From contig JAJKFH010000801.1 of NCBI GenBank assembly GCA_023333565.1, positions 124,001-188,000 on the forward strand: a DNA stretch of 64,000 bases, given 5' to 3'. This DNA is from Puffinus mauretanicus (Eukaryota; Chordata; Aves; Procellariiformes; Procellariidae). The translations under genes were made by a program, and so were the position numbers. This document shows, one piece after another, positions 50,289 through 60,869 of this stretch (the first letter of the stretch is position 1; each line of letters begins with the position of its first letter). Under the pieces are notes generated by a model, which had not been told where the DNA came from, did no database searches, and saw only the letters and a list, made by a program, of their open reading frames with translations.

Positions 50289-51032
50289 GTAACAGCAAAA
50301 CTGGAGTGTCAGGGGTATTTTCCCTGGTGATTCCACGGCACTAGAAGACACATGCCTAATATTACCCTGGCAGTGATGGCAGGTAATATAATCTACCATT
50401 AATATGACAAATAAGATGCCCTTCCTCAAGGGTCCAGGTGCAAGTTTCCAGTTCACCAATTACTACACGGATACAGGATGCTCGGTTTTTACATTCCTCC
50501 TGCACATGAAGATGGGGAAAGAACACGCACTCCTGTGTCTTCTTTTGTGAACAAGGTCTGAATCTTCCTTTACCCTCGTGTGTAGGAAAGGTTAGTGTAA
50601 GAGACTTAAACAGAGGTAAGCCATACTTTGAATACTCATGTAGGGCTTTCTGTAAAATATTTTTATAAAGGAACAGGAGCCACCTTCAACACTTCCTATG
50701 CACAATGGGTGAGAAGTTCTACTCAATTTCTTCTAATGACCCAAAATCATCTTTTTACTGAACGCCCAGTGTGTAACTTGCCCACAATTCAGACATAGAG
50801 GAACATCTCAGTTCCAAGTCTTCTGTTGTTGTTTCTCCAGCACCTTCTGTAGTTAAAGCAAAAGTCTGTGACACCTAAAACCTCCTTTGTTTATACACCT
50901 GGCATCTTATTTGTCATATTAATGGTAGATTACATTACCTGCCATCACTGCCAGGGTAATATTAGGCATGCCTCCCTTAGTGCCATGGAATCACCAGGCA
51001 AAATACCCCTGACGCTCCAGTTTTGCTGTTAC
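50289..51032. repeat. Large inverted repeat: 132-bp arms, 480-bp spacer
   Basis: The reverse complement of 50,289-50,420 aligns without gaps to 50,901-51,032. I count about 9 mismatches in 132 positions (about 93% identity), five of them clustered in one 8-bp stretch. Outer ends are GTAACAGCAAAACTGG and its complement; inner ends are GATGCC/GGCATC. Weak complementarity continues about 30 bp outside the arms. The spacer has no recognisable domain or frame. I see no target duplication immediately outside the arms. It could be the terminal inverted repeats of a small non-autonomous DNA element, an inverted duplication, or a long-hairpin locus. Confidence 0.85.
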
Positions 51033-51082
51033 AAACTCCTAAGTACACTAATAAGGATTAAGCACTGTTAGCTTGCCTCCAA

Positions 51083-51330
51083 CACAAACATAAGCTTATT
51101 AAAATACTGTAACAGCATGTAAGTATTTTGTAATACTGTGATGGCACAGCCAGACACAATGCATAAATGTTTTACATATAAGTATGTGAGCAATTTGACT
51201 CCAAAGGGGCAAACAGAAGAAAGGTGCAGTTGCATGAGAATGACAAAAAGTTGTAAAATAAAGAACAAGGAACAAGATAAGCATCGGGGTGGCAGAGCAC
51301 CGTGCCAGATGTGTGAGAATGATGACTAAT
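51083..51330. mobile_element. Interspersed repeat family R2, copy 2
   Basis: This aligns in the same orientation with 27,415-27,678 (AAACATAAGC; TTAAAATACTGTAACA; TGTAAGTATTTTGTAATACTGT; ATGCATAAAT; CCAAAGGGGCAAACAGA; GGTGCAGTTGCA; AACAAGG). It starts about 50 bp after the right arm of the inverted repeat. On the minus strand two overlapping frames (51,099-51,497 and 51,172-51,459) are open but very hydrophobic and without a known domain. Here the family may extend to about 51,500 because no CR1 interrupts it. Confidence 0.5.
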
Positions 51331-53056
51331 GCAACCAATCCCAAGATAAACAGTATCCACAGCAGGCAAGATCCCCTTCTGACAGAGGGACAAAGAGCAT
51401 AGAAAATCAAGCATAAGCAAGGAGGGATGGAGTAGAAAGACAACCCATTTCTCTTCCAACTTCCCTGATCATCTTCATGGCCACAACTCAGACCCAATGA
51501 AGACCATAGCCATCAGTGCTAATTATACAGCATTAACTGTACTGTAAACACATGACGAAGTTAGAATATGAGTGTCAAAAATGAACATTTTTGCATTTGT
51601 AGGGTTGATCATTAAGAACTAAACATTAGCACAAACTGTGTTGCTAATGAATGAATTTAATAAAGTTTGTCTGTTGGGTTTTTTTAAAGATTAAGGCTAA
51701 CCTGGTCAATCTAAATACTCCCATCACAGTGAACTGTAGCTGACATGTATATGCATATTTAGCTGCAACTTCCTCTTAAAACACTGCCAGTTACTTGTAC
51801 TGGCTTTAATCCATAGCCCTATTAGGGGGAAACAAAGAGAAACTGCTGTATGAGGAGACACTTATTACCTGACCTAGCCTACCTTCAGTTGACAATATTT
51901 TTTCAGCAGCTTTAATGTCTTCCTCCTAACAAGCACCCTTGTGACTTGGGTTGCAGCAGCTTGCAGCCCAGTGGTAGAGACTGCCAATGCAGTGCACTGC
52001 CTGCTGCTGCCTGCCGCGGGGCTGGGCTTGGTGCATGTGGACTGTCAGTGCTTGGGGCAGGATGGAAATGCGACTTCAAATATACCCGGTGCTGCAAAGT
52101 TCAATTCTGAAAGCAGCTTTGGTGCATACAGATCTGTAGATTCTTGTTTGCATATTTAACTATAGAAATCAGTTCTTTGTTCTGACGGTTAGTGTATATT
52201 TTTGTGTAAGGAATATCACTGTTGCATTGACAGTGTGTCATTGCTGTTAACTGGTGCAGAAAATGGCTCTTCAAAAATTTATGCAGCTTATCAGCTTTGA
52301 ATAAATACTTGAACAGGTATGCCTTTATGATGAATGTTTAACTTGGTAAGAAAAATAGCGGTATTTTTGTTGTTGTTTTTGTTTTTAATATTTAGGTTGC
52401 AGTATCATTATGATGGAACAAGAAACCCAGACTATAATGTAAGTGGAATTAAAAAAAATGTAATTGCATAAAAACTGGAAGTATAGTACTCATGATAACT
52501 GGAAGTAGGTGAGTTGGTGAACTCAAACCACCGAATGAATTGTGTTGTTTTGTGGTCAGAAAACACAACTACATATTAGAATAATTTGCTTCACCAATTA
52601 TGTTGCATTTGTCTGAATCTTTTAATTTTTAAATACATTTTTATTACTTCTTGATTTCCATTTTAGAGGACACTCAATATGAGAAATATTGATCATATTA
52701 AAAACTATTTCAGCACTATCCTTTTAGCTCACAAGAATAGATGATGAGTGATTTTACTGTAAAGAAATAAATGTGGAAAGTCAAAATTTTAATTTTTCTA
52801 ATACTTCAAAAGCCACATCATAGCTTATATTACATGCTACATGGAAAGGGCAGGTATAAGAGAAGAAATCGAAATTAGAGAGAAATTACATGATGCTTTG
52901 AATAAAAATTGCAGTGATGTGGGTTAAGGGATAGAGAAATATGCTGAGAACTCCCTGCTTTTCCCTTTTAGGATCCTTTATATTCTATATACTTTATTTA
53001 CAAAACATAAACTTATACAAACTGCACAACTCTCTATAAAAAATGGAAGATGGCAA
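51331..53056. other. Unique DNA with one GC-rich patch
   Basis: A GC-richer patch at 51,940-52,110 (TTGCAGCAGCTTGCAGCCC; CTGCTGCTGCCTGCCGCGGGGC) has no recognisable identity. The rest is AT-rich with no exon or repeat landmark. Confidence 0.5.
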
Positions 53057-53345
53057 TAGAATCACAGAATAGTTTGGGTTGGAAGGGACCTTTAAAGGCC
53101 ATCTAGTCCACCCCCCCTGCTGTGGGCAGGGACATCTTCAACCAGATCAGGTTGCTCAGAGCCCCGTCCAACCTGACCTTGAATGTTTCCAGGGATGGGG
53201 CATCCACCACCTCTCTGGGCAACCTGTGCCAGGGTTTCACCACCCTCATTGGTGGTGAAAAATTTCTTCCTTACGTCTAGTCTGAATCTACCCTCCTTTA
53301 GTTTAAAACCATTCGCCCTTGTCCTATCACAACAGGCCCTTGAAG
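53057..53345 (-). mobile_element. CR1 LINE 3' end
   Basis: The plus strand opens with TAGAATCACAGAAT, the reversed octamer tail. It then runs through TTGGGTTGGAAGGGACC, CATCTAGTCCACCCCCCC, GGGCAGGGACATCTTC, AGATCAGGTTGCTCAGAGCCCC, CCAGGGATGGGGCATCCACCACCTCTCTGGGCAACCTGTGCCAG and a CTTGTCCTATCACAACAGGCCCT box, all CR1 3' UTR and C-terminal landmarks in antisense. It is truncated 5' near 53,345. It looks better preserved than the 32,801 copy. Confidence 0.95.
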
Positions 53346-53550
53346 GAAGTCATAACCCTAACCTTTCCCTCAGTGGCTGGTACAGTCCTTTGTGCCTGTA
53401 TTGTTTGTTACCTGATTTTTGACTAGGCTATTTACAGATTTAGTGAAATGAGACCGATTATTGTAGATACTGAAGGAGGTTTAAATTCACATGTTTTACT
53501 GCACAGCGATGACACACAGTAAGAAGAGAGTGGCTGAAAAACAACTTTCA

Positions 53551-54110
53551 TAGAGGATATGATCACATAGAGGATATGATCACATAGAATATGACAGTAA
53601 CAAAATTGTGGTCCCTGTGACAAAATGGCCCCTTTTAGGAAAGGGAGGTGCTTTCTCGGTCTGAAAAGCAGCCAGTCAATCAATGGATGTTCTAAGATCA
53701 CATGGGGTATGACATTGTCGAGAAATGGTAACCCCAGTGACAAGATGGAGGCTGCCTCAAACAGGCACTCCAAAATGGCTGAAGGAAAATGGCAGCCTCT
53801 AAGAGGGGATGTGGGAGGGGCTTTCTGGCTGTGATGTGCTTCCAGGTTGAAGGTGGAGCCAGAGCTGCCATCCCATCACAGGGCAGCCTGAGAACATGTG
53901 GATTATGACAGCGGCAGAAAGGGCGTCCTCCAGGGTCAAAAGGAGGCGGGAAACTGGTCATGTGACCATTTTGGGGAGGGGCTTCCATCTCCAGCAGAGC
54001 AGGTGGCTGTGAGGTGACCTGGCCCAGCCTGGCAGTGGGGTACGCACCCGGCTGCTGCAGCTCCAGTACCCGGCGTTTGGGCAGCTCTTCCTGGAGGAGG
54101 CTCAAATGCG
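53551..54110. repeat. GC-rich tandem region with three diverged units
   Basis: The exact 17-bp unit TAGAGGATATGATCACA is repeated at 53,551-53,567 and 53,568-53,584. From there three longer units can be aligned, beginning near 53,579 (GATCACATAG-ATATGACA), 53,696 (GATCACATGGGGTATGACA) and 53,893 (GAACATGTGGATTATGACA). Each then shows a CAGTGACAA-ATGG or GGTCAAAAGG box and a GGGAGGGGCTT or similar box. Spacings are about 117 and 197 bp. The block is GC-rich relative to its flanks. No coding domain is recognised. Confidence 0.6.
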
Positions 54111-56229
54111 GATGGGTGAGGACAAATTGCTTTCCTGGAAACAGCAGGTTTTTCTGTGAAATTATGAGAAGTTAAGGGAGTAGAAGACTGGCTCTGTTCA
54201 TTTGAGTTTAATATTCTTAATTCCCAAAAGTGATGTTCAGTGAAAGCTGGTATTCTCACACATTTCAATTAATATTTTTGCTAATACCAACGGAAGTAAG
54301 GGAAATACCTGCAATGAAGGATTTTATGTATGCACATGGAGTACCATGACTTCATTTCTAAGAGAAAAAACACCTAATTAACTGTTTAATATTGCTTTTG
54401 TTATTTCCTTTATGATGTTCATAATTGCATTGCTGATTTTTAATTAAACATGCATTTTGTGAAATATGTCACATAAATAATCCTACTGAGCCATACTTTT
54501 AATAACTATTCATCATTCATTTAGTAGGTACAAAGGGCAGTGGAAACAATTACTGAAATGTGCTTATACAAGGCAGAGCAGAACACAGGAGACCTTACAG
54601 AGCATCTCATTGTCTGATTAAATCCATTGATGAGTTTACAATGGACCCTATTTTAACAGATAAAACAAATTTACTGTTGTCCTTATTCTTTGTTATTAAA
54701 ACCAATATCCTAATTATTTCTGGCAGGTTATTTCTTAGGTATTACTTTGGCTGTTCATAAACTAAATATTTATATCCTCGCTGTCTTTTTTCTTTCTTTG
54801 GGACTTTTTGTCCTACTTTCTGGTAAAGGATACTGGAAACTGGAGTTGTATGTGCAGTTGACTGATCATCTGTTTAGATACTTTATTAGAGTATGTGCTT
54901 CTGGACGGCATGCAGAACTTTAAGATGGACAGATAAATTATCTGTATTTAATGAGACTCAATTACTTTTTCAAATGCAGTGAACAATTTCTGTGTTCAAA
55001 ATAGTTGAATTTCATATGACTATGTTCAGTGAAATGTTTCATGCTTCAGTACTGTTCTGTTCAACCCGGAAGGTCTGGGGCAGGAAGAAGAGGCGTCCAC
55101 AGCGGTGCCATAGGGTTGATCTTGCTTTAAATTTTAAGATTTAATTTTTATATATTTTAAGTACCAAGCATTTTTTTTATTCAAAGTCATTTTAAAAAAG
55201 GAAAAATAGGTTTTGGTATATTTCAAACCTAAAAATACATTTAGCTGTCATTCAAGTCACAGACAGGCCTGAAAGCTTTTCTCAGTAGAGAAGGACTTTA
55301 CATTGGCTTACACTTCACTCCTCCTTTACCAGTGCCATAATCACCATTAAGTACTGGTGTTTTCACAGTCACGCTTACATTTAAATTGATCATTACCCTT
55401 TATCCTGATCTGCTGGGATGAACAGCAGTTTCATCCTCAATAATTCTAATATACAGTTATGATATTTATGCTCTTATATGAGTCTATTGAAAAAGCATTT
55501 AAAATAATTTCTTTTGTTACATTTGCTTACGATAATTATTTTTCAGCAGTCTTTTCCGCACTTCAGATCAGCCCGTCACTACCTAGATTAATTTGGCAGT
55601 TAAATATTTTTATGAAGAGGGCTGGCACATTGCTTCATCTTCCTAAGATACACTCAGCTTCATCTTAGTTCACCTTTTTCTGGTGCCATGTACAGGAGTA
55701 ACTGTCTTTCTTTATGGCTTCAGGTCGAAGATCTTCCTTATCAGCTTGCAGTTTCCTGGTTTCTTTTGCTTGAAATATGTCCATGGCTGATTTAAGTCTT
55801 GTGTGTGCATTTTCCTCACAATTTCCCATGGAGTATCTTTTTTAGACTTTGCTAAACCCAGCTTAGCTTTCATAGCCCAGTAAATACAATATTGCCATAG
55901 CTTTTAGCATGCCACAAGCTTTATGTTAAACTGAAAACATGGTTCTCAGGACCTGTCAGGCTTTGTTTGGATTTGTCTTGACCTTCTTAGAGATTTGTTT
56001 TAGCTTGTTTATCTGTAATGGTAATTGACTAATAATGTAGCTGTTACGTATACAGTTCTAGACGACCTAATTGTTACATATACAGTTCTAGCTTTGGTTT
56101 AACTTTGTACAATTGTGTGGTCTAAAACCTATTCCTATACATACTTTGTAATTAATAGACAGCAATAATTATTCTGTGTAGAAACAACTGTGATCCTAGA
56201 AAAAAACAGCGTAGAGGAGTACAGGCATA
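54111..56229. other. Unique AT-rich DNA, no gene seen
   Basis: No exon or repeat landmark. An imperfect direct repeat GTTAC(G/A)TATACAGTTCTAG occurs at about 56,043 and 56,074 (31-bp spacing). Confidence 0.55.
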
Positions 56230-56890
56230 GGGGATAACAGAATCCTTGAAAGTACAGGCACAGGACCATGCTGGAGGCCCCGGGGCTATAAACAGTATGT
56301 CTGCAGTCAGTTATTGGTCACCAAAGGGCTGCAGCCCTGGGAAGTGAGTAAGACCAGTCTTAGGGGTAACAGAGAGAAAAAAATGACAGGTATTCAATGT
56401 ATTTATAAGTACATTGTATTATCAGCAGGAGCAGGGAGGCTCCAGGAGGACAAGCCGAGAGCTGAGGGTGACCCAGTATCCACAGTGCCCTTACTGCCCA
56501 GGGTCTGAACACAGAGGGCAGAGTCGGGTGCTGGTGACGAGGTCCATTGACGTGACAAACGAGGTGCAGTGTCCAGGCAGGAGCTGCTGGAGATGAGGCC
56601 TGAGACAGGGCTGGGGACTAGCTGCAATATACATTCCAGGGGTCCACAGGCTACCTACACCATAGGTCCAAGGTCCACTAAGAGGCAGGGCCACAGACAG
56701 GTACACCTACAACATACATGACCAGGCAGGGACTGAAGGCCTAGGCTTAAATGGGGCTTTGGGCAAGAGGCAGAGGATGCCCCAATGGGGGCCCCAGGTA
56801 AGGCTACGTCAGGGCTGCTAAGGCCTATCAGTGCACTCAGAGCTCTGCACAAATATCGTAAATTCAGAAGTAATGTGCACTTGCAGACCA
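56230..56890. other. GC-rich patch of unknown identity
   Basis: The patch stands out from AT-rich flanks and carries the exact palindrome GGGCTGCAGCCC at 56,326-56,337, a CATTCCAGG-GGTCC region and a GGCTTAAATGGGG box. Both strands have several short open frames, as expected for GC-rich DNA. It does not match the CR1 or LTR landmarks seen elsewhere in the window. It could be an unrecognised LTR or interspersed repeat, or an exon of a non-coding RNA. Confidence 0.4.
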
Positions 56891-57731
56891 ATAAGAAAAA
56901 TCAAGGTGTAGTGTGCTAGCAATCATAAAAATAGGACCCTAAAGTGAGGAGAAAGAAGTTACCAACTTCATCATCATCTGCCTCCTGGTGAAAGACTTGG
57001 GATGCTGCTGACTCTCTGTACTCCACTACCCCATTTGAAGTAATTGACCCCAGGAGCCGGTAGGACAGGGAAAGGCAAGCATAATGTCAGAAAAAGGGGA
57101 AGATGCTAGAGTTTTTGTATAGATATATTTTTTTTACTGTTATGAGATCTGAACTGTAAAAATTAGAATCATTTAAGTTGAATTAATTATAATTCTTTGA
57201 ATAGGCTGTTAAGTTGTTAATTGGAATAACAATTCTTGCTTTTGCATATATGATGTGTTTCTCTTGCCTACAATGAGTTTTTTGAGTGCCACAAACTAGT
57301 GGAAATTCATGCAATGCATTCTATATGGTTGATGCAGCAAACCAGCATGCAAATAAGTATTTCTTTGGCTAACCCAAATCACTCAGTCACAGATGTGAAG
57401 AAGGAATAAGTCAACTGCATTTGACAACCTTGCTTGTATTAAGGGAAATTTAGGGGAAGGTCTATCATGACTGCTATGTCAGGCAATTCCAGGTTATTTG
57501 TTGCAAGAATTCTTTAAAGAAATGCATCACCTTCTTATAGACTTAGCTAGAAAAAAGGCTTTATAATCAATAATGAACATTGGAAGACTATGTTCTCTAC
57601 GTTTATAATAAATTCAAATAGGATTTTTATCCAGGGGGCTGACAGGTGATGCTGGACTAAAAGAGCTGGGAGACAGGGCTACTCTTCACCTCTGTTTTGT
57701 CTCTGATGACAGTTATTTTACTTAGACATGG
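56891..57731. other. Unique AT-rich DNA, no gene seen
   Basis: No exon, repeat or RNA gene landmark is recognised up to the left target duplication of the solo LTR. Confidence 0.55.
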
Positions 57732-57736
57732 AGCAG
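57732..57736. repeat. Left target-site duplication of the solo LTR
   Basis: AGCAG directly precedes the TG end of the LTR and is repeated exactly at 58,305-58,309. Confidence 0.9.
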
Positions 57737-58304
57737 TGTTTTGGGTTAACCCCGGTAGGCACCACACAGCCACTCACTCACTTCCCCTCCCCACCGCCAG
57801 TGGGACGGTGGAAGAAGAAAAAAAGCGTAAAGGCAAGAAAATGTGTGAGTTGTGACAAAAATGTTTTGATAAGTGAAAGAGAAGTAGAAGAAGAGAGAAA
57901 GAAAACTAAACAAAACAAGTGATGCAAGGGCAATCACTCACCACCTTCCACAGGTAGACTGATACCCAGCCAGTTCCTGAGCAAAAGATGGCTAACCTCC
58001 TTAAACCCCCTCCTCTCCGTTTTATTTCTGAGCATGATGTCATATCGCTTGGAATATCTCTTTGGTTTGTTCGGGTCATCTGCCCGGTTATGTCCCCTCC
58101 CAACCTCTTGTGCACCCCACAGTCTATTATTCACTGGGGGGTCAGAGTGAGAAACAGAGAAGGCCTTGACACTGTGCAAACACTGTTCAGCAATAGCTAA
58201 AACATTAGTGTGCTGTCAGCATTGTTTCGGTCACAAACCTAAACCACAGCACCGTACGAGCTGCTATGAAGAAAATTAGCTCCATCCCAGCCAGACCCAG
58301 TACA
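57737..58304 (-). mobile_element. Solo LTR of an avian endogenous retrovirus (ERVL-type likely)
   Basis: The 568-bp block begins TGTTTTGGGTTAACCCCGG and ends CCAGTACA on the plus strand, giving canonical TG...CA termini, and is flanked by the exact 5-bp duplication AGCAG. I recognise its internal landmarks from a widespread bird LTR: AACCCCGG, AAGTGATGCAAGGGCAATCACTCACC, GGAATATCTCTTTGG, TGTCCCCTCCCAACCTCTTGTGCACCCC and AAGGCCTTGACACTGTGCAA. By remembered orientation its sense strand is minus: there an ATF/CRE-like TGACATCA (58,035-58,042) lies just upstream of a weakened TATA-like AAATAAAA (58,020-58,027). No internal retroviral genes flank it, so it is a solo LTR formed by LTR-LTR recombination. 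A 5-bp duplication favours class III (ERVL) over 4 bp (ERV1) or 6 bp (ERVK). Confidence 0.92.
58020..58042 (-). promoter_or_regulatory. LTR core promoter remnant (CRE-like plus TATA-like)
   Basis: On the minus strand TGACATCA, one base from the palindromic CRE core, is followed about 8 nt later by AAATAAAA in TATA-box position. Both look eroded, so activity is doubtful. Confidence 0.5.
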
Positions 58305-58309
58305 AGCAG
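58305..58309. repeat. Right target-site duplication of the solo LTR
   Basis: AGCAG directly follows the CA end of the LTR and matches 57,732-57,736 exactly. Confidence 0.9.
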
Positions 58310-58596
58310 ACATACACTAGGGAGGTGATTGTCTCTATTTGGCAGCAGATTTATCTGATCCTGAATAATATCTTATGACCCAATAGATTAATTATTTTAG
58401 AAAATGCTCAAGTTTTCCTTGCTATCTTAGGCATTTCAAAATTAAAAGCCTTTTGGGTGTATAATTTGAAGGAAGGATTCGTGGTGACTGCTGTGTATAC
58501 CCATTGTGAGGAGGTTGTTTAGAACATACTTCTTGAGACAGAATTATTCCATATGTTAAATACTGATTCTTAGAAAACGAAGCCTTAGGATGAAGG

Positions 58597-58626
58597 CTTC
58601 AAAAAAGAGACCTTCAAAAAAGAGAC
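58597..58626. repeat. Exact 15-bp tandem duplication
   Basis: CTTCAAAAAAGAGAC occurs twice in direct contact with no mismatch. It looks like recent slippage. Confidence 0.95.
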
Positions 58627-59069
58627 TGGTGGAAAATCACCTCAAATTTTGGCAGAGTCGTAACTGGACTCCCAAAGCTAAGCATTCCTCTCTAAGTATT
58701 CTACTCTTGAATATTGTCCCCCAAGCTTTTTGTTTCCGCGGCAAGTATTATTAAATAAGTTGAATGAGTTACAGGTCTGCTTTTGCTTGGGTTGATGGTA
58801 GTTCAACCTTTTGTTTCATTGCAGGTGCCTCTGGGAATAAAACGGTTCAGAATTAATTTCTTTTTCTTGGCTTTTCATCCCGTTCCTAGCACCTGCTAAG
58901 TTCACAGCCTGTCCCAAGCATACCTAAACATCTGGCAGCTTTCCTCCATGTCCTACTATGTAAAAGTCTCCAAGTTGTATCGAAAACCTTCTGTCAGTCT
59001 TCTTTCCATTCCAGGCTCTTTACAGTTAGGGTAGAATCCATTTTCATAACACAGATGTCGAACTCTAAA

Positions 59070-59104
59070 ACACTGGGACAGATGGCTCAAATCTGTCCCA
59101 GTGT
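59070..59104. repeat. Perfect inverted repeat, 14-bp arms and 7-nt loop
   Basis: ACACTGGGACAGAT at 59,070-59,083 is exactly complementary to ATCTGTCCCAGTGT at 59,091-59,104, with loop GGCTCAA. The stem does not extend further. It is too short for a typical microRNA precursor and has no T tract directly after it. Confidence 0.95.
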
Positions 59105-60869
59105 ATCATATATATATTAAAAACAAGTTTTCATTCAGATTTAGAAAGTTGGTCCACAATGGAATTAAAAAAGCAGTTTAGCTCTGAATTTTGCTTAGCC
59201 AACTAAACCAGTTAATTTAGGTTAAAGTGGCATGAAGATTAGGGGAAGAAATAAATTTGACTTTGAAAATCAAAGGGAGCTGAATTTCATTATGCTTTAA
59301 ACGTTTGACAATTAGTAATTTAGATTTAAAACATGATTATGTATGAAACTTGGATTCCAAAGTGACAGCCAGCCAGTAGTTCCCTGTCCCCTGATGAGCA
59401 ACATGTTGCTGCTGATAGGGTGAAAGAAATGAAGACCATGCAGCCCTCTTGCTAACACTTCTGCTGTCTCGACACCTGAACTCTAAAACATTGAGAGAAA
59501 ACAAATTATTAAAGTAAATGTTGTTATGGATAATGTTTGCATTGAATTAAATAAGAGAACATACAGTGTATACTTTGATAATGCTTTATTATGACTGTAA
59601 CAACAGCTGACAAAAGCTGTCAAATTAGTAATTAGACTCTTTAAATCCTATTCCAGCTGAAGAAAGAGTGTAATAAGCAAGCAAAATGATTTACAGAAGG
59701 AAAAAAGAAATGCTTCCTCCTGCTGATTTTTAAAACTGATGTTCCAGAGCTCTGGATAAATACGGCAATGCACAGGTTTCACCAGTTTAAATGAGTTCAG
59801 AGGGCAGTTGCTCTTTTGTCTTACATCCTGTATTTACAACTTGGATACTGCCAGCACTGCCAGAGACAGTGCAGATAATTACACTGCTTTATCCTGGATG
59901 TTTGACTTCTTAGTGCTGAGAAACAGGTTTTGACTCTGTGAGCTGAAAGGTAGAAAACATCTGCAATTCAAGAGGTTCATCTGGCTTAACATTAAGTGAT
60001 AGGCTATTATGTAAAAAGTATGTTTCTGAATGGAGACAGGGTGAAAATCTACATTTTTTACAAGATCCTTAGCTCTAGATAATGTACCACTGGACTTTTA
60101 TTCAGAAAGGTTTCTAAGTGGATACAGAAATTTCCTTTCCAATAGAAGCATCAATACTGTAATAACCTTCAAATTTTCTGTCTGCTGTGGATCTGCCGTT
60201 GGATGAACGGTCATGTTAAAGGCATTCAGAATGTCATTTTTTAATTAAACTTCTGTGTGAAAGTAATGAGTGAAATGAAACTTGGGAAGCAGATACCAGG
60301 CTAGAAGGGACTGCAAGAGGCAATCTATTTTTTCTCCAGGATTGACTGTACCTTACATAGTGAATATTGGTCTAACTTTAACTAAACATCAGTGGACAGA
60401 GCTCTAAAGATCCCAGGAATCTATCCTAGTTCATCATTATTTCTACATTCAGAATAAACTGTTTCTCTCCTTTTTGTAGAAACTTTATGTGCTTGAAGAT
60501 TACAGTGTTCCCTCTTTTTTTCTCCAGTTGTGTTGAGCAATCCCAATTTATTCAATCTTTCTTAAAAAAAAAAAACTCTGGAAAAGGGCTAATGGGCTAG
60601 AACAAAACATTAAGACCAAGAATTAAGGACATGTAGCTGGGGGCTCATGATAAAGAGTAATTACAAACACCAACTCTTCCACTATTTACTCTTTGGAAAT
60701 GAAACAGAAAGAGGAGAAGGGGAAGGAGAGAAATCTTGAGATGCCCAGGTCATGCCCAGCAACCATTTGGAGCTGAGTGTTTGTTGCTAAGACCCTGTTT
60801 AGACTTTCTTTAGTTCTGAGTGAGGCAGTGCTTATAGCTTCAAGTGTCAAGACTAAGAGCACTAGGACC

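Larger units (their letters stand above)
58310..60869. other. Unique AT-rich DNA with a perfect short hairpin
   Basis: No exon or interspersed repeat is recognised. It holds an exact 15-bp tandem duplication (58,597-58,626) and the 14-bp-arm hairpin at 59,070-59,104. The segment at 60,680-60,869 may already be decayed LINE sequence but has no clear landmark. Confidence 0.5.

Noticed and set aside
51099..51497. 132-codon hydrophobic minus-strand frame as a membrane protein
   Set aside because: It overlaps repeat family R2, has a second open frame over the same bases, and composition simply reflects T-rich codons.
59070..59104. Hairpin as a microRNA precursor
   Set aside because: The stem is 14 bp, well below the usual pre-miRNA length of about 22 bp or more, and does not extend with bulges.
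60680..60869. Leftward extension of the 60,870 CR1
   Set aside because: No CR1 landmark could be placed with confidence, so the boundary was kept at 60,870.
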